NCBI RefSeq assembly: GCF_047200635.1 | Contig: NZ_JBJZOI010000012.1 | Coordinates: forward strand, 129,255 to 193,254 | Origin: Saccharopolyspora_C sp047200635 | Lineage (GTDB): Bacteria; Actinomycetota; Actinomycetes; Mycobacteriales; Pseudonocardiaceae | Length of the DNA stretch: 64,000 nt | Direction: 5' to 3' | In this document: one piece after another, positions 33,644 to 42,249 of the stretch | How the letters are laid out: the number at the start of each line of letters is the position of its first letter | Position numbering within the stretch: position 1 is the first letter of the stretch | The notes under the pieces: generated by a model | Told to the model about the DNA's origin: nothing | What the model saw: the letters and a program-made list of their open reading frames with translations, nothing else | Database searches by the model: none | Program-made: the position numbers and the translations under genes

Positions 33644-34189
33644 TCAGTTCCCTGTCAACGACTTCCACAGATCCGAATACCACGCGCCGCCCTCCTCGGG
33701 CGCCGGCGCCGTCGGCGGCGCCATCGGCTGTCCGGGCAGCTCGACGACGTACGGCGTCTCACCCGGGCGCACGTACCCCAGCCGGGAGCGGGCCTCGGCC
33801 TCCACCCGCTCCGGGTCCGAGAGCTGCACCTTGCGCAGCTCCAGCTCCCGCACCTGCTGGGTGAGCTCCGTCCGCTGCTCCTCCTGCGCGGCGAGCTCGT
33901 CGCGCTGGGTGAGGTAGGTGCGCAGCGGCACCGACACGCTCAGCGCCATCGCGCACAGCAGCAGCGCCAGCAGCGCCGCCCGCCGGGTCGAGGAGAGCTT
34001 GAACGCGCCCGCGGTCTCCGACCGGGTCTTCGGGCGCGGCCGGGAACCCGATGGGGCTCCCGGCCGCGTCCCGGACCGCTTCGCGGGGGCTTGCGCCTCG
34101 GAACGGCGCCGCGCGCCGCTCCCGCGCGCCGCGGAGGTCGCGCCCCCGCGGCGGCGCTGCTGTCGATCAGAAGATCGCCCGCTCGGCAT
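33644..34189 (-). CDS. ftsB: FtsB/DivIC-type septum formation initiator
   Basis: Cell-division membrane protein linking FtsQ and FtsL. Residues 1-70 are basic, Pro/Arg-rich and cytoplasmic; one membrane helix (about 72-92) leads into a short coiled coil (LAAQEEQRTELTQQVRELELRKVQLSDPE). Then comes the conserved ARSRLGYVRPGE. 181 residues from ATG 34189, with GTG 34198 an alternative. The long basic N-terminus is typical of actinobacterial homologues. It is co-transcribed with eno and the DUF501 gene. Confidence 0.88.
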   Translation of the reverse strand: MPSGRSSDRQQRRRGGATSAARGSGARRRSEAQAPAKRSGTRPGAPSGSRPRPKTRSETAGAFKLSSTRRAALLALLLCAMALSVSVPLRTYLTQRDELAAQEEQRTELTQQVRELELRKVQLSDPERVEAEARSRLGYVRPGETPYVVELPGQPMAPPTAPAPEEGGAWYSDLWKSLTGN

Positions 34190-34245
34190 CGTCCGCACCT
34201 GTCGTCGTGGTCACCCGGCCGCGTGGACCGCTGGCGACCAGGATG

Positions 34246-35532
34246 TCACGCCTCCGGGTTGAGCCGCGGGAACGCCAGCTCACCCGCATAGCGGGCGGCG
34301 TCTCCGAGGGCCTCCTCGATGCGCAGCAGCTGGTTGTACTTCGCGACCCGCTCGCTGCGCGCCGGTGCGCCGGTCTTGATCTGGCCGCAGCCGGTGGCCA
34401 CCGCGAGGTCGGCGATCGTGGTGTCCTCGGTCTCGCCGGAGCGGTGGCTCATCATGCTCTTGTAGCCGCAGGAGGTGGCCAGGCTGACCGCGTCCAGCGT
34501 CTCGGAGAGCGTGCCGATCTGGTTCACCTTGACCAGCAGGGCGTTGGCCGCGCGGCGGTTGATGCCCTCCTCCAGGCGCTCCGGGTTGGTGACGAACAGG
34601 TCGTCGCCGACCAGCTGGACGCGCTCGCCGAGCTCGCTGGTGAGCTGCACCCAGCCGTCCCAGTCGTCCTCGCCCAGCGGGTCCTCGATGGACACCAGCG
34701 GGTAGTTGTCGAGCAGCTCGGTGTAGTAGCCGGTCATCTGCTCGGCGCTGCGCTTGGCCTTCTCGAAGGTGTAGGCGCCGTCCGCGAAGAACTCGGTGGC
34801 GGCCACGTCCAGCGCGAGCACGATGTCGGTGCCCAGCTTGAACCCGGCCTTGTCCACGGCCACCGCGATGAGGTCGAGGGCCTCGCGGTTGTTGGCCAGA
34901 TCGGGGGCGAAGCCGCCCTCGTCACCCAGGCCGGTGGCCAGGCCCTTGGCCTTCAGCACCGACTTCAGCGCGTGGTACGTCTCCGCGCCCCAGCGCAGCG
35001 CGTCGGAGAACGAGTCAGCGCCGACCGGAGCGATCATGAACTCCTGGACGTCCACGCCGGTGTCGGCGTGGGCACCGCCGTTGAGGATGTTCATCATCGG
35101 CACCGGAAGCACGTGCGCGTTCGGGCCGCCGACGTAGCGGAACAGCTCCAGGCCGGCGGAGTCCGCGGCGGCCTTGGCCACCGCGAGCGAGACGCCGAGG
35201 ATCGCGTTGGCGCCGAGCCGGGACTTGCCGGGGGTGCCGTCGAGGTCGACCAGCTTCTGGTCCACCACGCGCTGCTCGGTCGCGTCGAGGCCGGCGAGCT
35301 CCGGGGCGATCTCGTCGAGAACGCCCTCCACGGCCTTCTCCACGCCCTTCCCGCCGTAGCGCTCGGCGTCGCCGTCCCGCAGCTCGACCGCCTCGTGCTC
35401 ACCGGTGGAAGCGCCCGAGGGAACGGCGGCGCGGGCCAGCGTGCCGTCTTCCAGTGCCACTTCGACCTCGACGGTGGGGTTGCCGCGCGAGTCCAGGATC
35501 TCGCGGGCACCGACCTGCTCGATGATCGCCAC
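34246..35532 (-). CDS. eno: Enolase
   Basis: Glycolytic conversion of 2-phosphoglycerate to PEP. 428 residues, complete: IEQVGAREILDSRGNPTVEV at the N-terminus, the SGASTGEHEA mobile loop, GDEGGFAPD, metal ligands in LALDVAATEF, SIEDPLGEDDWDGW and GDDLFVTNP, the catalytic Lys in LLVKVNQIGT, and MMSHRSGETEDTTIADLAV. The GTG start follows AAGGAG. First gene of the eno-ftsB-DUF501 operon. Confidence 0.97.
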   Translation of the reverse strand: MAIIEQVGAREILDSRGNPTVEVEVALEDGTLARAAVPSGASTGEHEAVELRDGDAERYGGKGVEKAVEGVLDEIAPELAGLDATEQRVVDQKLVDLDGTPGKSRLGANAILGVSLAVAKAAADSAGLELFRYVGGPNAHVLPVPMMNILNGGAHADTGVDVQEFMIAPVGADSFSDALRWGAETYHALKSVLKAKGLATGLGDEGGFAPDLANNREALDLIAVAVDKAGFKLGTDIVLALDVAATEFFADGAYTFEKAKRSAEQMTGYYTELLDNYPLVSIEDPLGEDDWDGWVQLTSELGERVQLVGDDLFVTNPERLEEGINRRAANALLVKVNQIGTLSETLDAVSLATSCGYKSMMSHRSGETEDTTIADLAVATGCGQIKTGAPARSERVAKYNQLLRIEEALGDAARYAGELAFPRLNPEA

Positions 35533-35809
35533 GTGTGCTCCTTACCAGGGTTTGAGGTATGGGCGGCTCGCCCGGCTCGCCCGTGCGCGCGAGCGGGCGC
35601 CGATCGCCCCACGACCGTCCCCGACCCTATCGGTGGGCGCGCCGCCGGTGCGGCCGACTTCGCCCACGCCACACCGCGCCGACGCCCCGGCGCGGGCCGA
35701 GATCGTCCGGGTGACCACGCGCGGTGATCGCGGAGGGCCGGGACGGTCTCCATCAACATCCGCTCGGCCCTCGAGGAACAGCGGGTCCGGCACGTACCGT
35801 TGGGCGGTC

Positions 35810-36187
35810 ATGAGCACCGATGGCACCGTCGAAGCGTTCCGCCGGGCGGAGAGCCTGGTCGCCCAGCGACGCCCCTGGGAAGCCCTCCGCGCCCTGCAAC
35901 CCGTCCTCGACATCGCCGAGGACAAGCCCTCCGTGCAGCTCCTGCTCGGACGGGCCTACCTGTTCTCCGCCCAGTTCCGGCGGGCCGAGCGCGCCTTCCT
36001 GCGGGTGCTCGAACTCGACCCGTCCGATCACTACGCGCGGCTGGTGCTCGCCCGCGCCCTGCAACGCCAGGGGCGCCTTCGGGAGGCGCGCAGCCAGGTG
36101 AAGATGGCCGCCGCGATGAATCCGGACCCCGCCTACCAGGAAGCGCTGGGCGAGATCAACGCCCGGCTGGCCCGCCGCGAGGGCTGA
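35810..36187 (+). CDS. Tetratricopeptide-repeat protein
   Basis: 125 residues from ATG 35810 (MSTDGTVEAFRRAE). Three helical repeats are visible: PWEALRALQPVLDIAEDKPSVQLLLGRAYLFSAQFRRAERAF, LRVLELDPSDHYARLVLARALQRQGRLREA, and a third partial one. It is a soluble protein-protein interaction module without an enzymatic domain; the partner is unknown. It is divergent from eno. Confidence 0.82.
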   Translation: MSTDGTVEAFRRAESLVAQRRPWEALRALQPVLDIAEDKPSVQLLLGRAYLFSAQFRRAERAFLRVLELDPSDHYARLVLARALQRQGRLREARSQVKMAAAMNPDPAYQEALGEINARLARREG

Positions 36188-36265
36188 TCGCCGCTCGAAG
36201 GGGTCGAGCGCTCGGAGCGGTCCCCGGCCGCGACGGGGGTTCCCCGGAGCGGACCGGACGGCCGT

Positions 36266-37081
36266 TCAGCGGCGTCGGCTCGCGGCGCCGGAGTAGCTCT
36301 CGGCGATCGCGTAGACCTTCTGCGCGTACTCGACGGAGTTGTTGTACGACATCACCGCGCCCCACCAGCCGCCGCCGGTGGTGAGGTCGCGGCCCCCGGC
36401 GCACAGGTAGCGCCCGGCGGCCATCGCCGCGTCGTCCAGGTTCTGCGGGTCGCCGAGCCCGTCGCCGTTCCCGTCGGTGGCCCACTTCCGCCAGGTGGAC
36501 GGGATGAACTGCATCGGCCCGACCGCGCGGTCGTGGAGGGGGTCGCCGTCCAGCGCCCCGCCGTCGGTGTCGGCGATCGCCCGCACGCCCGGTGCGCCGT
36601 CCAGCGCGATGCCGATGATCGGCTGCGAGGGGAGGGCGTCCTCACCGAGCACCCGGTCGCCGTAGCGGCCGTGGTTCGACTCGATGCGGCCGATCCCGGC
36701 GAGGGTGGCCCAGGAGATCTTGCAGTCGGGCCGGTGCTGACGCATCGCCAGATCGGCGTTGACGTAGGCGACCAAAGCCCGCGCCGGGACGTCGACGGCG
36801 GCGGCGACCTGGTCGGCCCACTCCCGGACGGGATCCTCGCCCTCGGGCGCGCCCTCCTGCGCGGGCTCTTGGACCAGCGGGGCGGCGGAGCCGGGCAGCA
36901 CGGGCGCCGGTTCCACGATCGGCTCGGGCGGCGGACCCGCCACCGGGGCCGCCTCCGGTCGGGTCAGGATCGCTGCCAGCGCGACTGCCGCTCCCATCGC
37001 GGCGACGAGGGACAGCGCGATGGCCAGCCGCCCGACCGCGGCAGCTACGCCGCGCAGCCGGGGTGCGGGGGGCTCTGTCAC
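36266..37081 (-). CDS. Lytic murein transglycosylase (MltB-like domain)
   Basis: 271 residues: an N-terminal membrane helix (about 18-42), a Pro/Glu linker, then the catalytic domain with ISWATLAGIGRIESNHGRYG (catalytic Glu), DTDGGALDGDP, AVGPMQFIPSTW, DGNGDGLGDPQNLDDAA, and C-terminal MSYNNSVEYAQKV. It lacks the long repetitive tail of the paralogue at 29.4-31.2 kb. The EF-hand-like DGNGDG loop may bind calcium. It is followed by a convergent TPR gene. Confidence 0.92.
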   Translation of the reverse strand: MTEPPAPRLRGVAAAVGRLAIALSLVAAMGAAVALAAILTRPEAAPVAGPPPEPIVEPAPVLPGSAAPLVQEPAQEGAPEGEDPVREWADQVAAAVDVPARALVAYVNADLAMRQHRPDCKISWATLAGIGRIESNHGRYGDRVLGEDALPSQPIIGIALDGAPGVRAIADTDGGALDGDPLHDRAVGPMQFIPSTWRKWATDGNGDGLGDPQNLDDAAMAAGRYLCAGGRDLTTGGGWWGAVMSYNNSVEYAQKVYAIAESYSGAASRRR

Positions 37082-37239
37082 GCGATCAGGCTACTTGCCG
37101 GTATCCGGGAGAACTAGGAGCGAACGGGAAAGGACCACCGTTCGGCCCCGCGGCCCGGGCGACGGGCCCGAGACCGGATCGGGGGCTCCCGTCGCGGTTT
37201 CCCGGCGGACCGCGCCCGAGGACGGCCGCCGCGCGGCGA

Positions 37240-38052
37240 TCACCCCTCAGCCGAGAGGGTGCGGCTGGTCCGGCCGTAGTGGTCGGCGTGGTCCAGGACG
37301 TCCTGGCCGTAGTCGCGGCTCTCGTTGTAGTCGAGCAGCGCCAGCCAGAACCCGTCGGGGTCGTTCAGGTCGCCGCCGACGGTGCACAGGTAGCGGGCAG
37401 CGGCCAGCGCCGCGTCGTCGATGTCGTTCGGGTCGGCCACGCCGTCGCCGTCCGCGTCGACGGCCCAGTCCTCCCAGGTGGTCGGGATGAACTGGAGCGG
37501 CCCGATCGCCCGGTCGAAGACGGGGTCGCCGTCCAGCCTGCCGTCGTCGGTGTCCTCGATCCGCTTCACGCCGTGGCTGCCGTCCAGGGGCAGGCCGATG
37601 ATGGGCACGCTCGGCCGCCCCGTCTCGTCCAGCCGCGCTCCTCCGTAACGACCGTGGCTGGACTCGACGGCGCCGATGCCCGCGAGCGTGGACCAGCTGA
37701 TGCCGCAGCCCGGGTGCGTCTCCTGCACCGCGCGGGCCGCGTAGCCGTACGCCTGGAGCGCGGCGCGCGGGATGTTGAGCTCGTCGGACATGTCCTCGGC
37801 CCACGCGGCGAGCTGCAGCTGCGGCCGCTGGGCGATCGACAGCGGCGGAGCACCCGCGGGCAGCACCTGGAACGGGGGCGGTTCGACACCGCTGTCCGGG
37901 GGCGCGACGGCGGGCGGCGGGATCGCCTGCACGCTGGGCTCGGTCTGCTCCTGGCGGGAGCTCGGTGCCGTGCCGCACGAGACGAGCAGCGCGATCATCG
38001 GTACCACTCCGGCCAGCCGCCACGATCGGCGCGAGCCCAGCTGCTGCGACAC
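37240..38052 (-). CDS. Lytic murein transglycosylase, lipoprotein
   Basis: 270 residues from GTG 38052, preferred because GGAGGG lies 6-7 nt before it (GTG 38076 overlaps that site). The signal ends in lipobox ALLVSC (Cys26), so this paralogue is lipid-anchored, unlike the other two. Catalytic segment ISWSTLAGIGAVESSHGRYG, then DTDDGRLDGDP, AIGPLQFIPTTW and DADGDGVADPNDIDDAA. It probably acts at the outer face of the membrane during wall growth or division. Confidence 0.92.
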   Translation of the reverse strand: MSQQLGSRRSWRLAGVVPMIALLVSCGTAPSSRQEQTEPSVQAIPPPAVAPPDSGVEPPPFQVLPAGAPPLSIAQRPQLQLAAWAEDMSDELNIPRAALQAYGYAARAVQETHPGCGISWSTLAGIGAVESSHGRYGGARLDETGRPSVPIIGLPLDGSHGVKRIEDTDDGRLDGDPVFDRAIGPLQFIPTTWEDWAVDADGDGVADPNDIDDAALAAARYLCTVGGDLNDPDGFWLALLDYNESRDYGQDVLDHADHYGRTSRTLSAEG

Positions 38053-38209
38053 GAATGCCCTCCCTCTCCCGGTCACCAGTGTGCACGTGCCCGCGATCGC
38101 CCCGTCAGCGATCCGGACTTTTCGTCCAGCTCCGCGCCGGGAGACCGCGAATTCCCAGGTCCGAGGCCTCGAACGCGGAACCCGGATCTACTGTGGACGT
38201 CGATGGCGG

Positions 38210-39235
38210 TCAGCCCGCGGCGGCGGTCGAGCCCCAGTACCCGGCCCACTGCTCCGCTCCGAGCCGGTGCGGGTCGAGCCCGTCCGCCCGCGCGGCGGCC
38301 TCGGCGGCCCGGACCCGCGCGGCGAACGCGAGCGAGGCGGCCCGGAGCTCGTCCTCCGGATCACCGCCGTCCAGCCTGATCCCGGCGGCGAGGCCGAACA
38401 GGGCCGCGCCGGGCGATCCCGCCACGTCGAGGAGCTCGCGCGGCACCCCGGCGCGATCGGCCCGGTCCACCAGCTTCGCGGCCAGCGCTGCCGCCGGCTG
38501 CCCCAGCGCGACACCGTCCACAACGGACTCGCGCTGCTTCTCCCGCTGCTTGAGCTCGTCCCAGCGCAGCTGCTGGGACTCGGCGTCGCGCACGGACTCG
38601 GCCTCGGTGAACACGTGCGGGTGCCGGGTCACGAGCTTGCCCACCAGCTCGGCGGCGACCGCGTCGACGTCGAACGGCTCGGAATCGTGCTCCGCCGCGA
38701 TCCGCGCGTGGAACAGCACCTGCAGCAGCACGTCCCCGAGCTCCTCGCGCAGCGAGGCCCGGTCCCGCTGCTCGATCGCGTCGAGCAGCTCGTAGGTCTC
38801 CTCCACCAGGTAGCGGCGCAGCGAGTCGTGGTCCTGCTCCGCGTCCCAGGGACAGCCGCCGGGAGAGCGCAGCCGATCCATCACGGTCACCGCGTCCAGC
38901 AGTTCCACGCCCGTCGGCGGCCGCGAGCCCAGCACCTCGGCCCCGGCCGCGCGCAGCGCAGCGGCCTGGTCCGAGTGCAGGTCGGGGGCGAACAGCACCA
39001 CCGGTTCCCGCTCGGCCCGCGCCACCAGCTCCGCGGCCGGGGGCGCACCCGGATCACCGAGGGCCGCGGCCGTCGCGGGCGCCAGCCCCTCGGCCGCGTG
39101 CACCGCGGCGGCCCGGCGCAGCGCGGGCACCGCCGCCGCCGGAATCACGTCCCCGAGCCGGTCGTCCACGATCACGATCGTCGAGCCCGGGAGCACCGGG
39201 CCGGTCACCTCGTCCGCCGTTCCTGCCGCACGCAT
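38210..39235 (-). CDS. mazG: Nucleoside triphosphate pyrophosphohydrolase MazG
   Basis: Hydrolyses abnormal or excess NTPs and dNTPs to monophosphates. The 341 residues have an actinobacterial N-terminal extension (about 1-120, with a STIVIVDDRLGDVIPA start), then the MazG domain: GCPWDAEQDHDSLRRYLVEETYELLDAI (metal-binding Glu residues), LREELGDVLLQVLFHA and TRHPHVF. A further helical C-terminal part resembles the second domain. It lies next to the SurA-like lipoprotein gene. Confidence 0.93.
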   Translation of the reverse strand: MRAAGTADEVTGPVLPGSTIVIVDDRLGDVIPAAAVPALRRAAAVHAAEGLAPATAAALGDPGAPPAAELVARAEREPVVLFAPDLHSDQAAALRAAGAEVLGSRPPTGVELLDAVTVMDRLRSPGGCPWDAEQDHDSLRRYLVEETYELLDAIEQRDRASLREELGDVLLQVLFHARIAAEHDSEPFDVDAVAAELVGKLVTRHPHVFTEAESVRDAESQQLRWDELKQREKQRESVVDGVALGQPAAALAAKLVDRADRAGVPRELLDVAGSPGAALFGLAAGIRLDGGDPEDELRAASLAFAARVRAAEAAARADGLDPHRLGAEQWAGYWGSTAAAG

Positions 39236-39396
39236 GGAGCGATTGTCGCAACCACCGAACCTCCCCTAGCCGCAACGCCTGATCCACCCGGCCGAGCCTG
39301 CCCGCCGGGGGCACCGCGCCCCGTCCGACACACCGGCGCACCACTCCGAAAGGTGATCTTCGACGAATTCCACCCCGGACCACCGGGGCGTCGCGA

Positions 39397-40332
39397 TCAG
39401 GACCGCGAGCCGGTCTCCGGGAAGACGAAGCCGACCGTCTCGTCCTGGTTCGGAGCCGCCGACATCGCGAGCTGGTCCCAGACCCCGTAGCGGGGGCTGA
39501 GCTCGACCCCGGCCCGCTGCGCGGTGACCCGCAGCAGCTGGTCGCCGAAGGCCTGCATGCGCATCTCGTCCGCGCCGGCCGAGCTCGGGGCGGGCGGAGG
39601 AGCGCCGACGTCCCGGCGCTTGATCCGCACCACGGTCCACTGCCCGGACTGCGGCTGGAGCTGGAAGGCCATCGCGGTTCCGGGCAGCGCTCCGAACAGC
39701 GGGGTGCCCGCGGCCAGGTCCGGCACTTCCGCCGAGCGCAGCCGCTGGTCGGCGGCGGCGCCCAGCCCGGCCTGCTGGTCGGCGGTGACGACGGCGGCCG
39801 ACTCCTGGTCGCCGCGAGCCATCCGCCGGGCCTTCTCCTCCGCCTCACCGCGCGTGGTGGCGGACGAGACGTCGTAGGTGATCGCGAGGCGGTCGACGTA
39901 CCCGCGACCGAGCTCGGCGGCCAGCAGCCTGCTGCGGACCACGTCGGCGAGATCGCTCTCGGTGTAGATCTGCCCGGCGCTGGCGGCCTCCGGGCCACCG
40001 GCGGCGTCGATCACCTGGCCGACCCGCCGCTCGTCGACCCGCAGGTCTTCGTCGCGGGCGGCCTGCTCGATCAGCTCGCGGCGCACCAGGTCCCCGGCGA
40101 TCCGGCGCCCGAGCTCGCCGAGCTGCCCCTGCTCGGTCAGCTGCGCCTTGGCCTCCGGCTCCTTCTCCAGCACGGAGCGGTACCTGCTCTGCACCTCGTT
40201 GACCGGGATGCGCGCCTGCCCGACGAGGGCGGCGGCCCCGGCCTTGCCGGGCCCGACTCCGCACCCGGCGAGCAGGGCGCAGCAGAGCGCGATCAACGCG
40301 AGCGGGCGGACCCGGGAGATGACGGAGATCAC
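39397..40332 (-). CDS. SurA N-terminal domain lipoprotein (chaperone-like)
   Basis: 311 residues from GTG 40332, which has GAGAGGG at good spacing; GTG 40341 overlaps it and is the alternative. Lipobox LLAGC (Cys24). The mature region has a SurA-type chaperone start with ARIPVNEVQSRYRSVL, then long helices (GELGRRIAGDLVRRELIEQAA) and no recognisable PPIase core. Such proteins sit between mazG and mfd in several actinobacteria and probably help fold secreted proteins. Role is inferred from family. Confidence 0.8.
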   Translation of the reverse strand: MISVISRVRPLALIALCCALLAGCGVGPGKAGAAALVGQARIPVNEVQSRYRSVLEKEPEAKAQLTEQGQLGELGRRIAGDLVRRELIEQAARDEDLRVDERRVGQVIDAAGGPEAASAGQIYTESDLADVVRSRLLAAELGRGYVDRLAITYDVSSATTRGEAEEKARRMARGDQESAAVVTADQQAGLGAAADQRLRSAEVPDLAAGTPLFGALPGTAMAFQLQPQSGQWTVVRIKRRDVGAPPPAPSSAGADEMRMQAFGDQLLRVTAQRAGVELSPRYGVWDQLAMSAAPNQDETVGFVFPETGSRS

Positions 40333-40381
40333 GGGCGCCACCCTCTCACGAGATCATCTCCGGGTGAACCCTCGGCGGCGG

Positions 40382-42001
40382 TCAGTTCACGCAGGGGACG
40401 CCACCAGCGGTGATCGGCTGCTCGGGGGCCTGCGCCCGCACCGGATGCGGCCCGTCGAGCCGGATCCGCCGCGAGCCGGCGAAGTTCCGGATACCCGGGC
40501 CGTCGTAGCCGGTTCCCAGGTAGACCTCGACGGTGCCGGGCTCCACCGCACCGCTGGTGCGCACCGTCAGCCCGCCGAGCGCATCGGCGACCTGCGCGCC
40601 CGCGTCCTCCTCACCCGCGGCCACCCGGACCGAGGAGGAGCTCGACCTGCTCGCGTTGCCGGTGGCTCCGGTGCGGAAGCCCTCGCCGGCGAGCTCGTCG
40701 AGCACGCTCGCCGCGAGGCCGGTGACGCCGGAGGCGTTGTAGACGCTCACCGCGACCCGGGAGGGCGAGTCGCCGCTCGGTTCCGCCGAGGTGCTGGCGG
40801 GCTGCTCCTCGGGCGCCCGCTCGGCCTGCTGCCGCACGGCGCGCTCCTGCGGGGACAGCAGCAGATCGGCCACGAACTCGCGCACCTCGGTCTCGTCGGC
40901 GTGCACCTCCTCGCGCCCCGGCTCGCCGACCAGCTCGACCGGGATGGTCTGGAACTCGATGTCGCCCCCCGCGATGCCGCGCATCCGCTGGGCGAAGTCC
41001 ACGACGTCCCAGCCCGCGTCGAGCGTCACGGACTTGCGCAGCGCGCCCATCAGCTCGGTCAGCTTGACCGGATCGGTCAGCGTCCCCGCCGAGAGGATCT
41101 TGTTGGCGAGCCCGGACAGGAAGACCTGCTGGCGCACCACGCGGTCGAGATCACCGCGCAGCAGGCCGTGCCGCTGGCGCACGAAGGACAGCGCGTCCCC
41201 GCCGGAGATCGTCTGCGGACCTGCGTCGAACACGGCGCCCGAGTACTCGTGGTCGTCGACGGGCTCGTTCAGGCACACCTCGACGCCGTCCACGGCCTTG
41301 GTGATCTCGTAGAACCCGAGCAGGTTCACCTCGGCGTAGTGGTCGACGGTGACCCCGGAGAGCTCCTCGATGGTCTCGACGAGGAACTTCTGCCCGGCGG
41401 TGCGGGCCTGCCGCTCGCGCTCGCCCGGATCGGCGACGCCGTCCTGCTCCAGCTGCCGCAGGGTCGCGACCCGCTCGGTGTTGTACGCCTCGGTGAGCAG
41501 GTGCTCGCCGTAGCCGTGGCCGAGCCGCACCCGGGTGTCGCGCGGGAAGGACACCGCGCTCGCCCGCTCCCCGCCGTTGGGGATGCGCATCAGGATCATG
41601 GTGTCGGTGAGGTTGCCGCTCTCCGCGGTGGTGCGCAGCTCGCGCAGCACCTCCTCGGGAAGCGGATTGCCCTGCGCGTCGGTGCGGGCGTCGTTGCCGA
41701 CCAGCAGCACGTCCACCGCGCCGTCGGGAGCGCTGACCCCGCCGCGGATCACGTCGCTGCTGGCGAGCCCGCCGCTCCAGCCGTTCAACTCGGTCCAGGC
41801 GTAGGCGCTGCCGCCGAGCACCGCCACGGACAGCAGCGCGATCAGGGCGCGCCCGATGATCCTCCCGGCGCGGCGCCGCCCGCTCGGGCGCGGCGATCGC
41901 CGCGGCGAGCCGCGGCGCCGGACGGTGGTCGATTCACCGGGGCGGGACGGCCCCGGAGGTCGCGGTGATCCCGGTCGCTGCGGTCCCCTCGCACGATCCA
42001 C
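40382..42001 (-). CDS. LytR-CpsA-Psr (LCP) family protein with LytR_C domain
   Basis: Transfers glycopolymers (arabinogalactan or teichoic-type) from lipid carriers to peptidoglycan. 539 residues from GTG 42001 (GAGGC upstream; the frame stays open to 42064). It has a basic cytoplasmic N-terminus, one membrane helix (about 50-72), the LCP domain with VDVLLVGNDAR, SFPRDTRVRLG, HYAEVNLLGFYEITKAVDGVEVCL and SFVRQRHGLLRGDLDRVVRQQ (conserved Asp/Arg lipid-phosphate contacts). A C-terminal LytR_C domain follows with VSVYNASGVTGLA. Confidence 0.92.
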   Translation of the reverse strand: MDRARGPQRPGSPRPPGPSRPGESTTVRRRGSPRRSPRPSGRRRAGRIIGRALIALLSVAVLGGSAYAWTELNGWSGGLASSDVIRGGVSAPDGAVDVLLVGNDARTDAQGNPLPEEVLRELRTTAESGNLTDTMILMRIPNGGERASAVSFPRDTRVRLGHGYGEHLLTEAYNTERVATLRQLEQDGVADPGERERQARTAGQKFLVETIEELSGVTVDHYAEVNLLGFYEITKAVDGVEVCLNEPVDDHEYSGAVFDAGPQTISGGDALSFVRQRHGLLRGDLDRVVRQQVFLSGLANKILSAGTLTDPVKLTELMGALRKSVTLDAGWDVVDFAQRMRGIAGGDIEFQTIPVELVGEPGREEVHADETEVREFVADLLLSPQERAVRQQAERAPEEQPASTSAEPSGDSPSRVAVSVYNASGVTGLAASVLDELAGEGFRTGATGNASRSSSSSVRVAAGEEDAGAQVADALGGLTVRTSGAVEPGTVEVYLGTGYDGPGIRNFAGSRRIRLDGPHPVRAQAPEQPITAGGVPCVN

Positions 42002-42151
42002 GCCTCGTCCCCTCCCCTGCCGGCAGAACCAGGCGGCACGTCGATCGGCGAGACCACCCACCAATCCAGACGCCTCGCACGCGCCGCGGTTGCCCGGGAG
42101 CGGCGAACGGCCGCCGAACGGCGGCTCGCGGGAGCCTGCCGGACGCGGGTG

Positions 42152-42173
42152 AACCCGGCATCACCGCCGGGTT
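42152..42173 (-). terminator. Hairpin in the mfd-LCP gap
   Basis: AACCCGGC/GCCGGGTT with a 6-nt loop between mfd and the LCP gene. A second stem (CGGGCCGGATCCGGCCCG, 42203-42220) is nearer the mfd stop; together they probably end mfd transcription. Confidence 0.55.
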
Positions 42174-42249
42174 TCCGCCGTTGAACGAGTGCTGATCATG
42201 CCCGGGCCGGATCCGGCCCGCCAGCCGCCGCGCGGGGACGGCGGTCGGA

